From Chitinophagaceae bacterium (GTDB taxonomy: Bacteria > Bacteroidota > Bacteroidia > Chitinophagales > Chitinophagaceae), in NCBI GenBank assembly GCA_009996555.1, contig JAACZX010000467.1, positions 1 through 12,939 on the forward strand: a stretch of 12,939 nt of DNA, in the 5' to 3' direction. Below the pieces are notes generated by a model. The model did not search any database and was not told the DNA's origin. It was given only the letters and a program-made list of their open reading frames with translations. The stretch's first letter is position 1, and each line of letters starts with the position of its first letter. Positions 7,151-12,939 of the stretch are shown here, one piece after another. Both the position numbers and the translations under genes were made by a program.

Positions 7151-7536
7151 GTAAAACAGAAATCAAACATCCGGATAAATCCGTTTCAACAGGCGCTTAT
7201 TCGGCAGGTGTAATGATAGATGGATGGTTATACGTAAGCGGCCAGGGACCTGTTGATCTTATCAGCGGCGAAGTTATACATGCATCAATTGAAGAAGAAA
7301 CATTGCATACGCTTTCGCATGTAAAAAAAATTGTGGAAGCGGCAGGGGGTACTATCGGGGATATTGTGAAGTGCACTGTACACCTTGCAGACATTCATGA
7401 CTTTGACCGTTATAACGCAGCTTATGCATCTTTTTTTTCGGGTATTCTGCCTGCACGAACAACAGTTCAATCTGTTTTATGCGATGGGATTAAAATAGAA
7501 ATAGATGCTGTTGCAAGAATAAAAGAAAAACCTTAA
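7147..7536 (+). CDS. RidA/YjgF-family protein (probable enamine/imine deaminase)
   Basis: A 129-residue RidA-family protein, normally a trimer that hydrolyses reactive enamine/imine intermediates to keto acids and ammonia. The fold signatures are GAYSAGVMIDGWLYVSGQGP (16-35), the Gly-rich turn AAGGTIGDIVKCTVHLADI (65-83), and the C-terminal PARTTVQSV (102-110). The substrate-anchoring Arg is present (Arg104, matching Arg105 of E. coli RidA), as is the Glu of IEID (Glu118, near Glu120), so deaminase chemistry looks possible. Its ATG overlaps the creatininase stop, which suggests translational coupling and a joint role: an amine freed or exposed by the hydrolase could pass through an imine. The next gene starts 19 bases later. 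RidA-type domains also occur in chorismatase-like and hydrolase-like roles, so the exact reaction is open. Confidence 0.88.
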   Translation: MSKTEIKHPDKSVSTGAYSAGVMIDGWLYVSGQGPVDLISGEVIHASIEEETLHTLSHVKKIVEAAGGTIGDIVKCTVHLADIHDFDRYNAAYASFFSGILPARTTVQSVLCDGIKIEIDAVARIKEKP

Positions 7537-7555
7537 AAGAGAACCAACCAACATT

Positions 7556-8515
7556 ATGAGTGTGAAAATAAAGATTGGAACAGTAGGGCTTGGCCTGATG
7601 GGTAGTAGTATTGCTACCTGTTTACTTGCGGCGGGGCATCCTGTTATATCACTTGTTAAGAATATAGAAACGGCCGATGAAGCAAGGATACGTATCGGCA
7701 ATTTTCTTGCACAGTTGAAAGATGAAGGACGTTTGCAGGAAGAACCAGCTGCAGTATTGCAACGGTTCATCATTACGGATAATGCGGCTGATCTTGCAGG
7801 GCTTGAACTGGTGCTGGAGTCGATTACAGAAAATGTGAATGAAAAGAAAGAACTATTCAAACAGTTAGAAGAAGTTTTATCACCCACAGCCATCATTGGC
7901 AGTAACACTTCGGCAATACCTGTTAGCATTTTACAAAGCGGGTTAAAACATCCTGAACGTATCCTGGGGGTGCATTGGGGCGAGCCAGCACATGTACTTC
8001 GTTTCCTGGAAGTGATTTGCGGCGAACATTCCGATATAGCAAATGCAGAAAAAGTAGTACAGCTTGCAGAAGGCTGGGGTAAAGAACCATCGCTGGTTAA
8101 AAAGGATATTCGTGGGTTTATCACCAACAGGTTAATGTATGCCATGATGCGGGAGGCTTTTTTCCTTGTTGAAAATGGTTACGCCAGCTACCAGGATATT
8201 GACCGTGCCTGCCGCAACGACTTCGGTTACTGGATCACCTTTGCAGGAATTTTCCGCTTTATGGATCTTACAGGCATTCCGGCTTACCTGAATGTGATGC
8301 GTGATCTTTTCCCTGAACTGGATAACGCAACAACATCTCCTGCACTAATGGAGAAACTGGTAGCATCAGGTGCCAAAGGTGTAAGTAATGCACAAGGCTT
8401 TTATCCCTACACAAAAGAATCGGCAGAGCATTGGGAAAAACTCTTTGTTGAGTTTACTTATGAGATCAGGAAATTATCAGAGAAATATCCTCAAAACGTT
8501 GGAGACATCGTATGA
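7556..8515 (+). CDS. 3-hydroxyacyl-CoA dehydrogenase-family oxidoreductase, stand-alone type
   Basis: A 319-residue NAD(P)-dependent 3-hydroxyacid dehydrogenase. The N-terminal Rossmann motif is GLGLMG (11-16). The catalytic set of the family is complete: Ser119 in SNTSA, His140 in GVHWGEP, Glu152 in FLEVICGE (12 residues after the His, as in human HADH), and Asn191 in ITNRLM. The substrate loop reads HWGEPAHVLRF instead of the usual HFFNP...M, and there is no hydratase fusion. The substrate is therefore probably not acyl-CoA. Stand-alone relatives include L-gulonate 3-dehydrogenase and carnitine dehydrogenase. Where beta-strand 2 normally ends in Asp (an NAD marker), this one has Lys35-Asn36, which may mean NADP(H). 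Its stop overlaps the next start (ATGA at 8512-8515). Likely role in the operon: oxidation of a beta-hydroxy acid. Confidence 0.85.
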   Translation: MSVKIKIGTVGLGLMGSSIATCLLAAGHPVISLVKNIETADEARIRIGNFLAQLKDEGRLQEEPAAVLQRFIITDNAADLAGLELVLESITENVNEKKELFKQLEEVLSPTAIIGSNTSAIPVSILQSGLKHPERILGVHWGEPAHVLRFLEVICGEHSDIANAEKVVQLAEGWGKEPSLVKKDIRGFITNRLMYAMMREAFFLVENGYASYQDIDRACRNDFGYWITFAGIFRFMDLTGIPAYLNVMRDLFPELDNATTSPALMEKLVASGAKGVSNAQGFYPYTKESAEHWEKLFVEFTYEIRKLSEKYPQNVGDIV

Positions 8516-9657
8516 AAAGAAAAGATAGCATTATAACATCAATCAAGGCAACAGAAGTAGTTGTACCGGCAAAACCGGGCAGTTTAAATTCTGATACAGT
8601 ATTTGATAAAGATGAAGCGTTCGCAAAAAAATTTCTGACCGGTAACAGCTGGACCGAATTTGCAAACCAGTCAAAATTTATACTGGAAATACAATTGCAG
8701 AACGGACTTGTGGGTATTGGAGAAACATACAGAAGTGCATCTGCTGATTTGCTGGAATCAGACATGAAAAGACTGGTTGGGGAAGACTTGTTAAAGTTGA
8801 ACTGGCGCAGATTGCCTGTAACTGATCAACGTATCTATGAAGCATTTGAAACAGCAGTGCTTGATCTGGTGGGAAAATTATTGCAGGTGCCTGTATGGCA
8901 GGTGCTGGGCGGTAGCTATCGTGATACTGTTGATTGCATGGGCTGGACAGGAAGAAGAACACCTGAAGATGCAGCGCAAAAAGCATACGAAGCTATGCAG
9001 CGTGGCCACAAGGTGTTTAAGTTTAAATGTTCAGACGATGATCCTGTTCGGCTATGGACAGAAGAAATAAAAAAGAAATGCGGTTACGGCATAAAAATTT
9101 TACTGGATCCCAACCAGCGCTGGACCAATGTGGAAACAACACTGCGTTTAATGGAAGGGGTGGAGAAAGAAATTATGCTTGGGTTAGAAGATCCGATCCT
9201 GCATGCTGATGTGGCCGGATTTAAATACCTGAAAGAAAAACTTGGCATGCCATTATATCGCCACATTTCATTGCCTTACACACAGGATATACGGGACATT
9301 ATTGCCTTTGTGAAACAGGATGCCGTTGATGGATACAATTTTAATGGCTCAGCGTATAACTCTGTGTTGCTGGCAGAAATAGCCCATCTCGAAGGAAAAG
9401 AATGCTGGAGAGGTTCGGAAGTTGATCTGGGAGTACTTGAAACAATGGCTTTACATATTGCAGCCGCAAGTATTAACTGCACCATACCTGCTGATCTGTT
9501 TGGAGAACTGGTAAGAGAAAATGACCTCATTAATGAACCCCTCCTGTTTGAGAATGGCGCAGCCAAAGTGCCCACAGGTGATGGCTTAGGGATCACGCTG
9601 GATAAGGAAGCGGTTCAACAATATTCAACAGGTAAAATACTTGAATTCAAAGCATGA
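8512..9657 (+). CDS. Divergent enolase-superfamily protein (mandelate racemase/muconate lactonizing type)
   Basis: A 381-residue protein with the two-domain enolase-superfamily layout: a capping domain to about residue 120, then a barrel from VPVWQVLGG (126-134). The family Lys-x-Lys base motif is present (Lys170, Lys172 in VFKFKC). The first metal ligand is Asp199 in LLDPNQRW and the second is Glu226 in GLEDPI. At the third ligand, where family members read P-x-x-x-G-E, this protein has MPLYRHIS, with Ile252 at the Glu position. The next strand reads DGYNFNGSAYN, so the usual Asp is Asn278 and the Gly-Gly is absent. GSEVDLG (301-307) and LHIAAAS (314-320) resemble the MLE subgroup. The operon place suggests sugar-acid dehydratase or isomerase chemistry, but the changed site makes that uncertain. 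It overlaps both neighbours by ATGA. Confidence 0.85.
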   Translation: MKRKDSIITSIKATEVVVPAKPGSLNSDTVFDKDEAFAKKFLTGNSWTEFANQSKFILEIQLQNGLVGIGETYRSASADLLESDMKRLVGEDLLKLNWRRLPVTDQRIYEAFETAVLDLVGKLLQVPVWQVLGGSYRDTVDCMGWTGRRTPEDAAQKAYEAMQRGHKVFKFKCSDDDPVRLWTEEIKKKCGYGIKILLDPNQRWTNVETTLRLMEGVEKEIMLGLEDPILHADVAGFKYLKEKLGMPLYRHISLPYTQDIRDIIAFVKQDAVDGYNFNGSAYNSVLLAEIAHLEGKECWRGSEVDLGVLETMALHIAAASINCTIPADLFGELVRENDLINEPLLFENGAAKVPTGDGLGITLDKEAVQQYSTGKILEFKA

Positions 9658-10580
9658 GAAAAGCAATCACATCATGGCTGCTACTCATCATCTGTAACAT
9701 GATGTGGGCATTGCAGTTTACCTGTATCAAATTAACGCAGGATCAGGTAGGGCCCTATTTTACTGTATGGGGTCCCATGTTATTTGCCGCAGTATTGCTG
9801 GCTCCCTTTGCTTTAAAAGATTATAAAAAGAGCGGCAAGCATTTAAAAGATGTGCTGGTGTTTATACAGCTTGCATTATTGGGTGTTTTTCCGGCACAGG
9901 TGCTCATGACATGGGGCACACAATATTCGCTGGCGAGTAATGCTGCAATTCTTACGTTGAGTTTACCTGTTGTTACAGCATTTTTTGCGTTCCTTATTCT
10001 GAAAGAAAAAATGAACCGGTTGCGGTGGTTAAGTTTCGCCATTGCTATTGTTGGTGTTATTCTTTGTTCAACAGGCGATCTTAAACAAATGAACTTTGGC
10101 TCTGCTTATGCAGTGGGGAATCTGCTCATCTTTTTAGCCATTATTGGTAACGCCTATTACAACGTTGGAATTAAAAAAATTGCTGAACGTTATACTGAAA
10201 TGGAGTTGGTATTTTATACCTACGTGGTAATGGTGATCTTACTCACACCGCTGGTGCTGTATTATGAGCAGGATATTTTTGCCCGCATACCATCGTTTAC
10301 TGTACAAACATGGACAGGCATGACATTGCTCACCTTGTTTCACAACTTTCTTTCCATGATCTTATTCTTTAAGGCATTGAAAGCACTGGATGCAATACAG
10401 GTGGCATTGTCGAATTACCTGATCACATTTATGGGATTACCTGTTGCCGCAATCTGGTTAGGTGAAAAGCTGAATAACCAGGCCATTTTCGGAGGAGTGC
10501 TGGTATTGGTATCAACCCTCATTATTACAATCCTTGATTTTAAAGCAACAAAACAAGTACCTAAACCAATTACACAATAA
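9654..10580 (+). CDS. DMT-superfamily permease with two EamA domains
   Basis: A 308-residue inner-membrane protein with ten predicted segments, roughly 5-24, 36-54, 67-88, 95-117, 124-141, 152-170, 184-203, 218-239, 247-269 and 276-295. It is built as two EamA-type five-helix repeats. Each repeat ends with the typical helix followed by a glutamate-lysine turn: TLSLPVVTAFFAFLILKEK in the first half and GLPVAAIWLGEKLN in the second. The family moves small metabolites, often amino acids, amines or organic acids, by secondary transport. It is the only transporter in the operon, so it should import the substrate or export an overflow product. The start overlaps the enolase stop (ATGA 9654-9657), and the next gene begins 5 bases after its stop. 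Confidence 0.93.
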   Translation: MRKAITSWLLLIICNMMWALQFTCIKLTQDQVGPYFTVWGPMLFAAVLLAPFALKDYKKSGKHLKDVLVFIQLALLGVFPAQVLMTWGTQYSLASNAAILTLSLPVVTAFFAFLILKEKMNRLRWLSFAIAIVGVILCSTGDLKQMNFGSAYAVGNLLIFLAIIGNAYYNVGIKKIAERYTEMELVFYTYVVMVILLTPLVLYYEQDIFARIPSFTVQTWTGMTLLTLFHNFLSMILFFKALKALDAIQVALSNYLITFMGLPVAAIWLGEKLNNQAIFGGVLVLVSTLIITILDFKATKQVPKPITQ

Positions 10581-10585
10581 CAACA

Positions 10586-11500
10586 ATGAAACAGAAGAAA
10601 GAATTATCAGGTGTAGTGCCAATTGTACCAACGCCATTTACAGCAACAGAGGAAATTGATGAAAAAGCATTAAGAAGGTTAATTGATTTTGCTGTTGAAC
10701 GTGGAATTGAGGCTGTTTGTTTACCAGCCTATGCAAGTGAGTTTTATAAACTCACTGACGATGAAAAATTGCAGGTAGTAAAGATTGCGGTTGATCAGGC
10801 AGCAGGTCGTTTACAGATTGTTGCACAATCAAATCATCCTTCGTTAAGAACTGCCATAAAGCTGGCGCAGGCAAATGTGGAGGCGGGTGCTGATGTGATT
10901 TCACTGGCCGTTCCACGGATTTTCAGTTTGCCGGAAGATTCTATTAAAGAATACCTGGCTGAGTTTTTTCAATCAATACCGGAAACACCAGTGTTAGTAC
11001 AAGATTTTAACCCGGGTGGTTCTTCTATCAGTGTTGGTTTAATTACTGAACTGATGAATGAGCACGCAAATTTTAAATACCTCAAACTGGAAGAACCGCT
11101 TTGTGCACCAAAATTTGAACAGATCATTAAAGCAACAGGCGGAAAGGTAGGATTACTGGAAGGATGGGGTGGTTTGTATATGCTGGAACTGATCCCTACC
11201 GGAGTTATTGGTGTAATGCCTGGCTTTGGGGTGTCGGATATTTTACAAAAAGTTTTTACGCTGCGTAAGAACGGCGAAAATGAAAAAGCATTTGACCTCT
11301 TTGAAAAAGTAATGCCGCAGATATTTTTTGCATTGCAGAATATGGAACTCTTCCATTATGTAGAAAAAGAATTATTGATGGCACGTGGTTTACTCGATAA
11401 CAGTGTGGTACGTAAGATGGCTTATAAACCAGATGCATCAACTGCTGCCTACGTAAAAGAATTAAATGAACGCATTGTACGATTAACGAAAGAATTGTAA
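10586..11500 (+). CDS. DHDPS/NAL-family class I lyase (unknown substrate)
   Basis: A 304-residue TIM-barrel protein of the dihydrodipicolinate synthase/N-acetylneuraminate lyase family, pyruvate- or keto-acid-dependent Schiff-base enzymes that act as aldolases or dehydratases. It starts with GVVPIVPTPFT (9-19). The Schiff-base Lys is probably Lys167 in FKYLKLEEP. The pyruvate-carboxylate motif GTTGE is replaced by PAYASEFYKLT (47-57). The strand that normally holds the catalytic Tyr (YN-x-P) reads VLVQDFNPGG (136-145), with Gln/Asp in the Tyr position. DapA and NanA activity is therefore unlikely. I recall this Gln-Asp plus Leu-Lys-Leu-Glu variant from an uncharacterised branch of the family. 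Given the neighbours it may cleave or dehydrate a 2-keto-3-deoxy acid. The next start follows 3 bases after the stop. Confidence 0.88.
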   Translation: MKQKKELSGVVPIVPTPFTATEEIDEKALRRLIDFAVERGIEAVCLPAYASEFYKLTDDEKLQVVKIAVDQAAGRLQIVAQSNHPSLRTAIKLAQANVEAGADVISLAVPRIFSLPEDSIKEYLAEFFQSIPETPVLVQDFNPGGSSISVGLITELMNEHANFKYLKLEEPLCAPKFEQIIKATGGKVGLLEGWGGLYMLELIPTGVIGVMPGFGVSDILQKVFTLRKNGENEKAFDLFEKVMPQIFFALQNMELFHYVEKELLMARGLLDNSVVRKMAYKPDASTAAYVKELNERIVRLTKEL

Positions 11501-11503
11501 AAA

Positions 11504-12205
11504 ATGGAAGCAGGAACTTCTTTCTGGGAAAATGAGCTTGATACAGATGCAACTCTCTTCGGGTTCATTCAGCACAACCTGTATGTTGCTGTTGTTTGTG
11601 ACATTCTTGATGAGTTGGGTTACCGAAACCAGGCCATGCATCAACGACTAAGGCCGTTGCTACCGGATGTGAAAAAATGCGGATTTATTGGAAGGGCAAG
11701 AACGTTTCGTTGGATGGAAACAAATCACATAGCCGAAGATCCTTATGGTTTGGAAATAGAAGCAATGGATGATCTTAAAGCTGGTGATGTGGTAATACAT
11801 TCTACCGATTATGGAGGTACAAATGCTCCCTGGGGCGAACTCATGTCAACAATTGCCAAACAAAAGGCTGTAGCTGGTTGTGTTTGCGATAGCCAGATCA
11901 GAGATTGCGTGCGGATCATGGAAATGGAATTTCCTGTTTATTATAGTGGTATTCGTCCGCTCGATTCAAAAGGCAGAGCTATTGTGATTGATTATGACGT
12001 ACCTGTTCAATGCGGCGAAGTATTAGTGAACCCGGGTGATATTGTCTTTGCCGATTTTGATGGCATTGTAGTAATTCCCCGGTCATTGGCTCATAAGGTT
12101 GTAGAAAAAGCCTATGAAAAAATGAACCATGAAAACCTTTCAAGAAAAGAACTGCTTGCCGGTAAAACACTCCGGGAAGTATATGATAAATACCAAGCTT
12201 TATAA
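11504..12205 (+). CDS. RraA-family protein, probable HMG/CHA-type aldolase
   Basis: A 233-residue protein of the RraA family, which includes class II 4-hydroxy-4-methyl-2-oxoglutarate/4-carboxy-4-hydroxy-2-oxoadipate aldolases, oxaloacetate decarboxylases and the RNase E inhibitor RraA. The signature is complete: LKAGDVVIHS (91-100), APWGELMSTIAKQKAVAG (108-125) and then CDSQIRD, with Arg133-Asp134 as the expected pyruvate- and metal-binding pair. VNPGDIVFADFDGIVVIP follows. The N-terminus reads VCDILDELGYRNQAM, where family members have D-x-L-x-x-x-G. The last ~30 residues are helical (SRKELLAGKTLREVYDKY). Sitting directly after another lyase gene, a catabolic aldolase or decarboxylase role is far more likely than RNase regulation, since Bacteroidota operons of this kind carry no RNase E gene. 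Ten bases separate it from the SDR gene. Confidence 0.88.
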   Translation: MEAGTSFWENELDTDATLFGFIQHNLYVAVVCDILDELGYRNQAMHQRLRPLLPDVKKCGFIGRARTFRWMETNHIAEDPYGLEIEAMDDLKAGDVVIHSTDYGGTNAPWGELMSTIAKQKAVAGCVCDSQIRDCVRIMEMEFPVYYSGIRPLDSKGRAIVIDYDVPVQCGEVLVNPGDIVFADFDGIVVIPRSLAHKVVEKAYEKMNHENLSRKELLAGKTLREVYDKYQAL

Positions 12206-12215
12206 TTAATGAACT

Positions 12216-12939
12216 ATGAAAGAAAATAACAACTCTGTTCTAACATCAGCTAACGGAACCACCGGTCACCAGGCAAAAGACAATCAACTTACGGACATGA
12301 CAACAATTCATCACGCAACCGAAACGCAATCTGCTTCTACTACTGGAAAAAAATTTGAAGGACAGGTGGCGGTCGTCACAGGTGCAGCATCCGGACTCGG
12401 GTTAGCTATCTCCCAAATGCTGTTAAAGGAAGGAGCAGCAGTTGCATTACTTGATATCAATGCAAGCGGGCTGGAAAAAGAATTCAAAAAGAACAATAAA
12501 AACAGCAGGCAGTATGCAATTGATATCACGAAGGAATCCCTGGTGATTGATACTGTTGATCAAATTGCAAAGGAGTTTGGCCAAATTGATATTTTGGTTA
12601 ACAGCGCCGGCATTTCAGGTGAAACAAATGTGCTGAGCCATGATGTGGATTACAATAATATTCACCGGGTATTTGAAGTTAATTTCATGAGCAGTTTTAC
12701 CATTTCAAAAGCCGTACTTCCGCACATGTTGAAACGAAACTACGGACGCATATTACATATTGCCTCCATTGCAGGAAAAGAAGGTAACGCAGGTATGCTG
12801 GCTTATTCTTCATCCAAAGCCGCAGTAATTGGCATGACCAAAGTGCAGGGAAAAGAATATGCAGAAACCGGCATTACCATTAACGCATTGGCTCCGGCAG
12901 TTATTCGAACCCCCCTGGTAGAAGGCCTTCCCGAAAAAC
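12216..12939 (+). CDS. Short-chain dehydrogenase/reductase with N-terminal extension (3' truncated by window)
   Basis: The frame is open from ATG 12216 to the window end, 241 residues so far. The SDR core starts at about residue 46 (KFEGQVAVVTG). TGAASGLG (55-62) is the nucleotide loop, and ALLD (Asp80) suggests NAD rather than NADP. ILVNSAG (126-132) is the structural motif. The catalytic set is Asn156, Ser184 (HIASIAG), Tyr197 and Lys201 (YSSSK). It is a classical SDR, close to 3-oxoacyl-ACP-reductase-like sugar-alcohol or hydroxy-acid dehydrogenases. The first 45 residues are rich in Ser, Thr, Asn and Gln with no signal features. ATG 12297 (Met28) is a later possible start, and even that leaves a longer lead than usual. 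It lies 10 bases after the RraA gene, so it belongs to the operon and probably oxidises or reduces a pathway intermediate or product. Confidence 0.88.
   Translation, partial: MKENNNSVLTSANGTTGHQAKDNQLTDMTTIHHATETQSASTTGKKFEGQVAVVTGAASGLGLAISQMLLKEGAAVALLDINASGLEKEFKKNNKNSRQYAIDITKESLVIDTVDQIAKEFGQIDILVNSAGISGETNVLSHDVDYNNIHRVFEVNFMSSFTISKAVLPHMLKRNYGRILHIASIAGKEGNAGMLAYSSSKAAVIGMTKVQGKEYAETGITINALAPAVIRTPLVEGLPEK

Larger units (their letters stand above)
6350..12939 (+). other. Eight-gene putative small-acid catabolic operon (continues past the window)
   Basis: Eight same-strand genes run with almost no spacing: three ATGA overlaps (7147-7150, 8512-8515, 9654-9657) and gaps of 19, 5, 3 and 10 bases. 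This supports one transcript, read from the intergenic region next to the divergent AraC gene. The set holds a hydrolase, an imine deaminase, two dehydrogenases, an enolase-type protein, two lyase families and a permease. There is no sugar kinase and no CoA ligase within the visible part, which suggests a non-phosphorylated, non-CoA route. Whether more genes follow the SDR cannot be seen. Confidence 0.8.

Noticed and set aside
7477..8145. Minus-strand open frame of 222 codons opposite the HADH-type gene
   Set aside because: Ser/Cys/Ile-rich translation typical of an antisense shadow. The plus strand has a full catalytic motif set.
11504..12205. RraA as a regulator of RNase E activity
   Set aside because: The Arg-Asp aldolase signature is intact and the gene is embedded between a lyase and a dehydrogenase, so catabolic use is more likely.

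Overview
The window looks like a piece of a Bacteroidota chromosome, most likely Chitinophagaceae or a close relative. This is inferred from the moderately AT-rich DNA, the A-rich leaders without Shine-Dalgarno sequences, the Bacteroidota-style lipoprotein signal (Cys-Ser-Asp...), the STN-like domain, and the mix of glycan-degrading and sugar-acid-type genes. No RNA genes, insertion sequences, CRISPR arrays or phage genes were seen.

Left part (1-5205, all + strand, gaps of 39-51 bases) is an exported carbohydrate/ester utilisation block. It holds the 3' end of a multi-pass NagX/DUF5009-type acyltransferase, a lipoprotein GH27 alpha-galactosidase, a Tat-exported PhoX-family (DUF839) protein with a possible lipobox, and a secreted esterase of the acetylxylan-esterase type. 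The esterase carries an N-terminal STN-like domain and is broken by one in-frame TGA at 3852-3854. The block ends with a 184-residue protein that resembles only the N-terminal half of tagaturonate reductase (UxaB)/mannitol dehydrogenases and has lost the cofactor-binding motif.

Middle (5206-6349): a minus-strand cupin-AraC regulator, convergent with zero spacing to the UxaB-like gene, and a 271-bp divergent intergenic region that should contain the control sites for the regulator and for the large operon to its right.

Right part (6350-12939, + strand) is a very tight eight-gene operon with three ATGA start/stop overlaps. In order it encodes a creatininase-family hydrolase, a RidA-family protein, a 3-hydroxyacyl-CoA-dehydrogenase-type oxidoreductase, a divergent enolase-superfamily protein, a DMT/EamA permease, a DHDPS/NAL-family lyase, an RraA-family aldolase, and an NAD-type SDR cut by the window end. 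Together these read as uptake and catabolism of a small acid, perhaps a sugar acid, lactone or amide: ring or amide opening, oxidation, dehydration, retro-aldol cleavage, and oxidation/reduction of a fragment. I do not recognise the set as a named pathway. Several members carry non-standard active sites (the enolase lacks the third metal-ligand Glu; the lyase lacks the usual Tyr), so this operon is the best candidate for something undescribed here.
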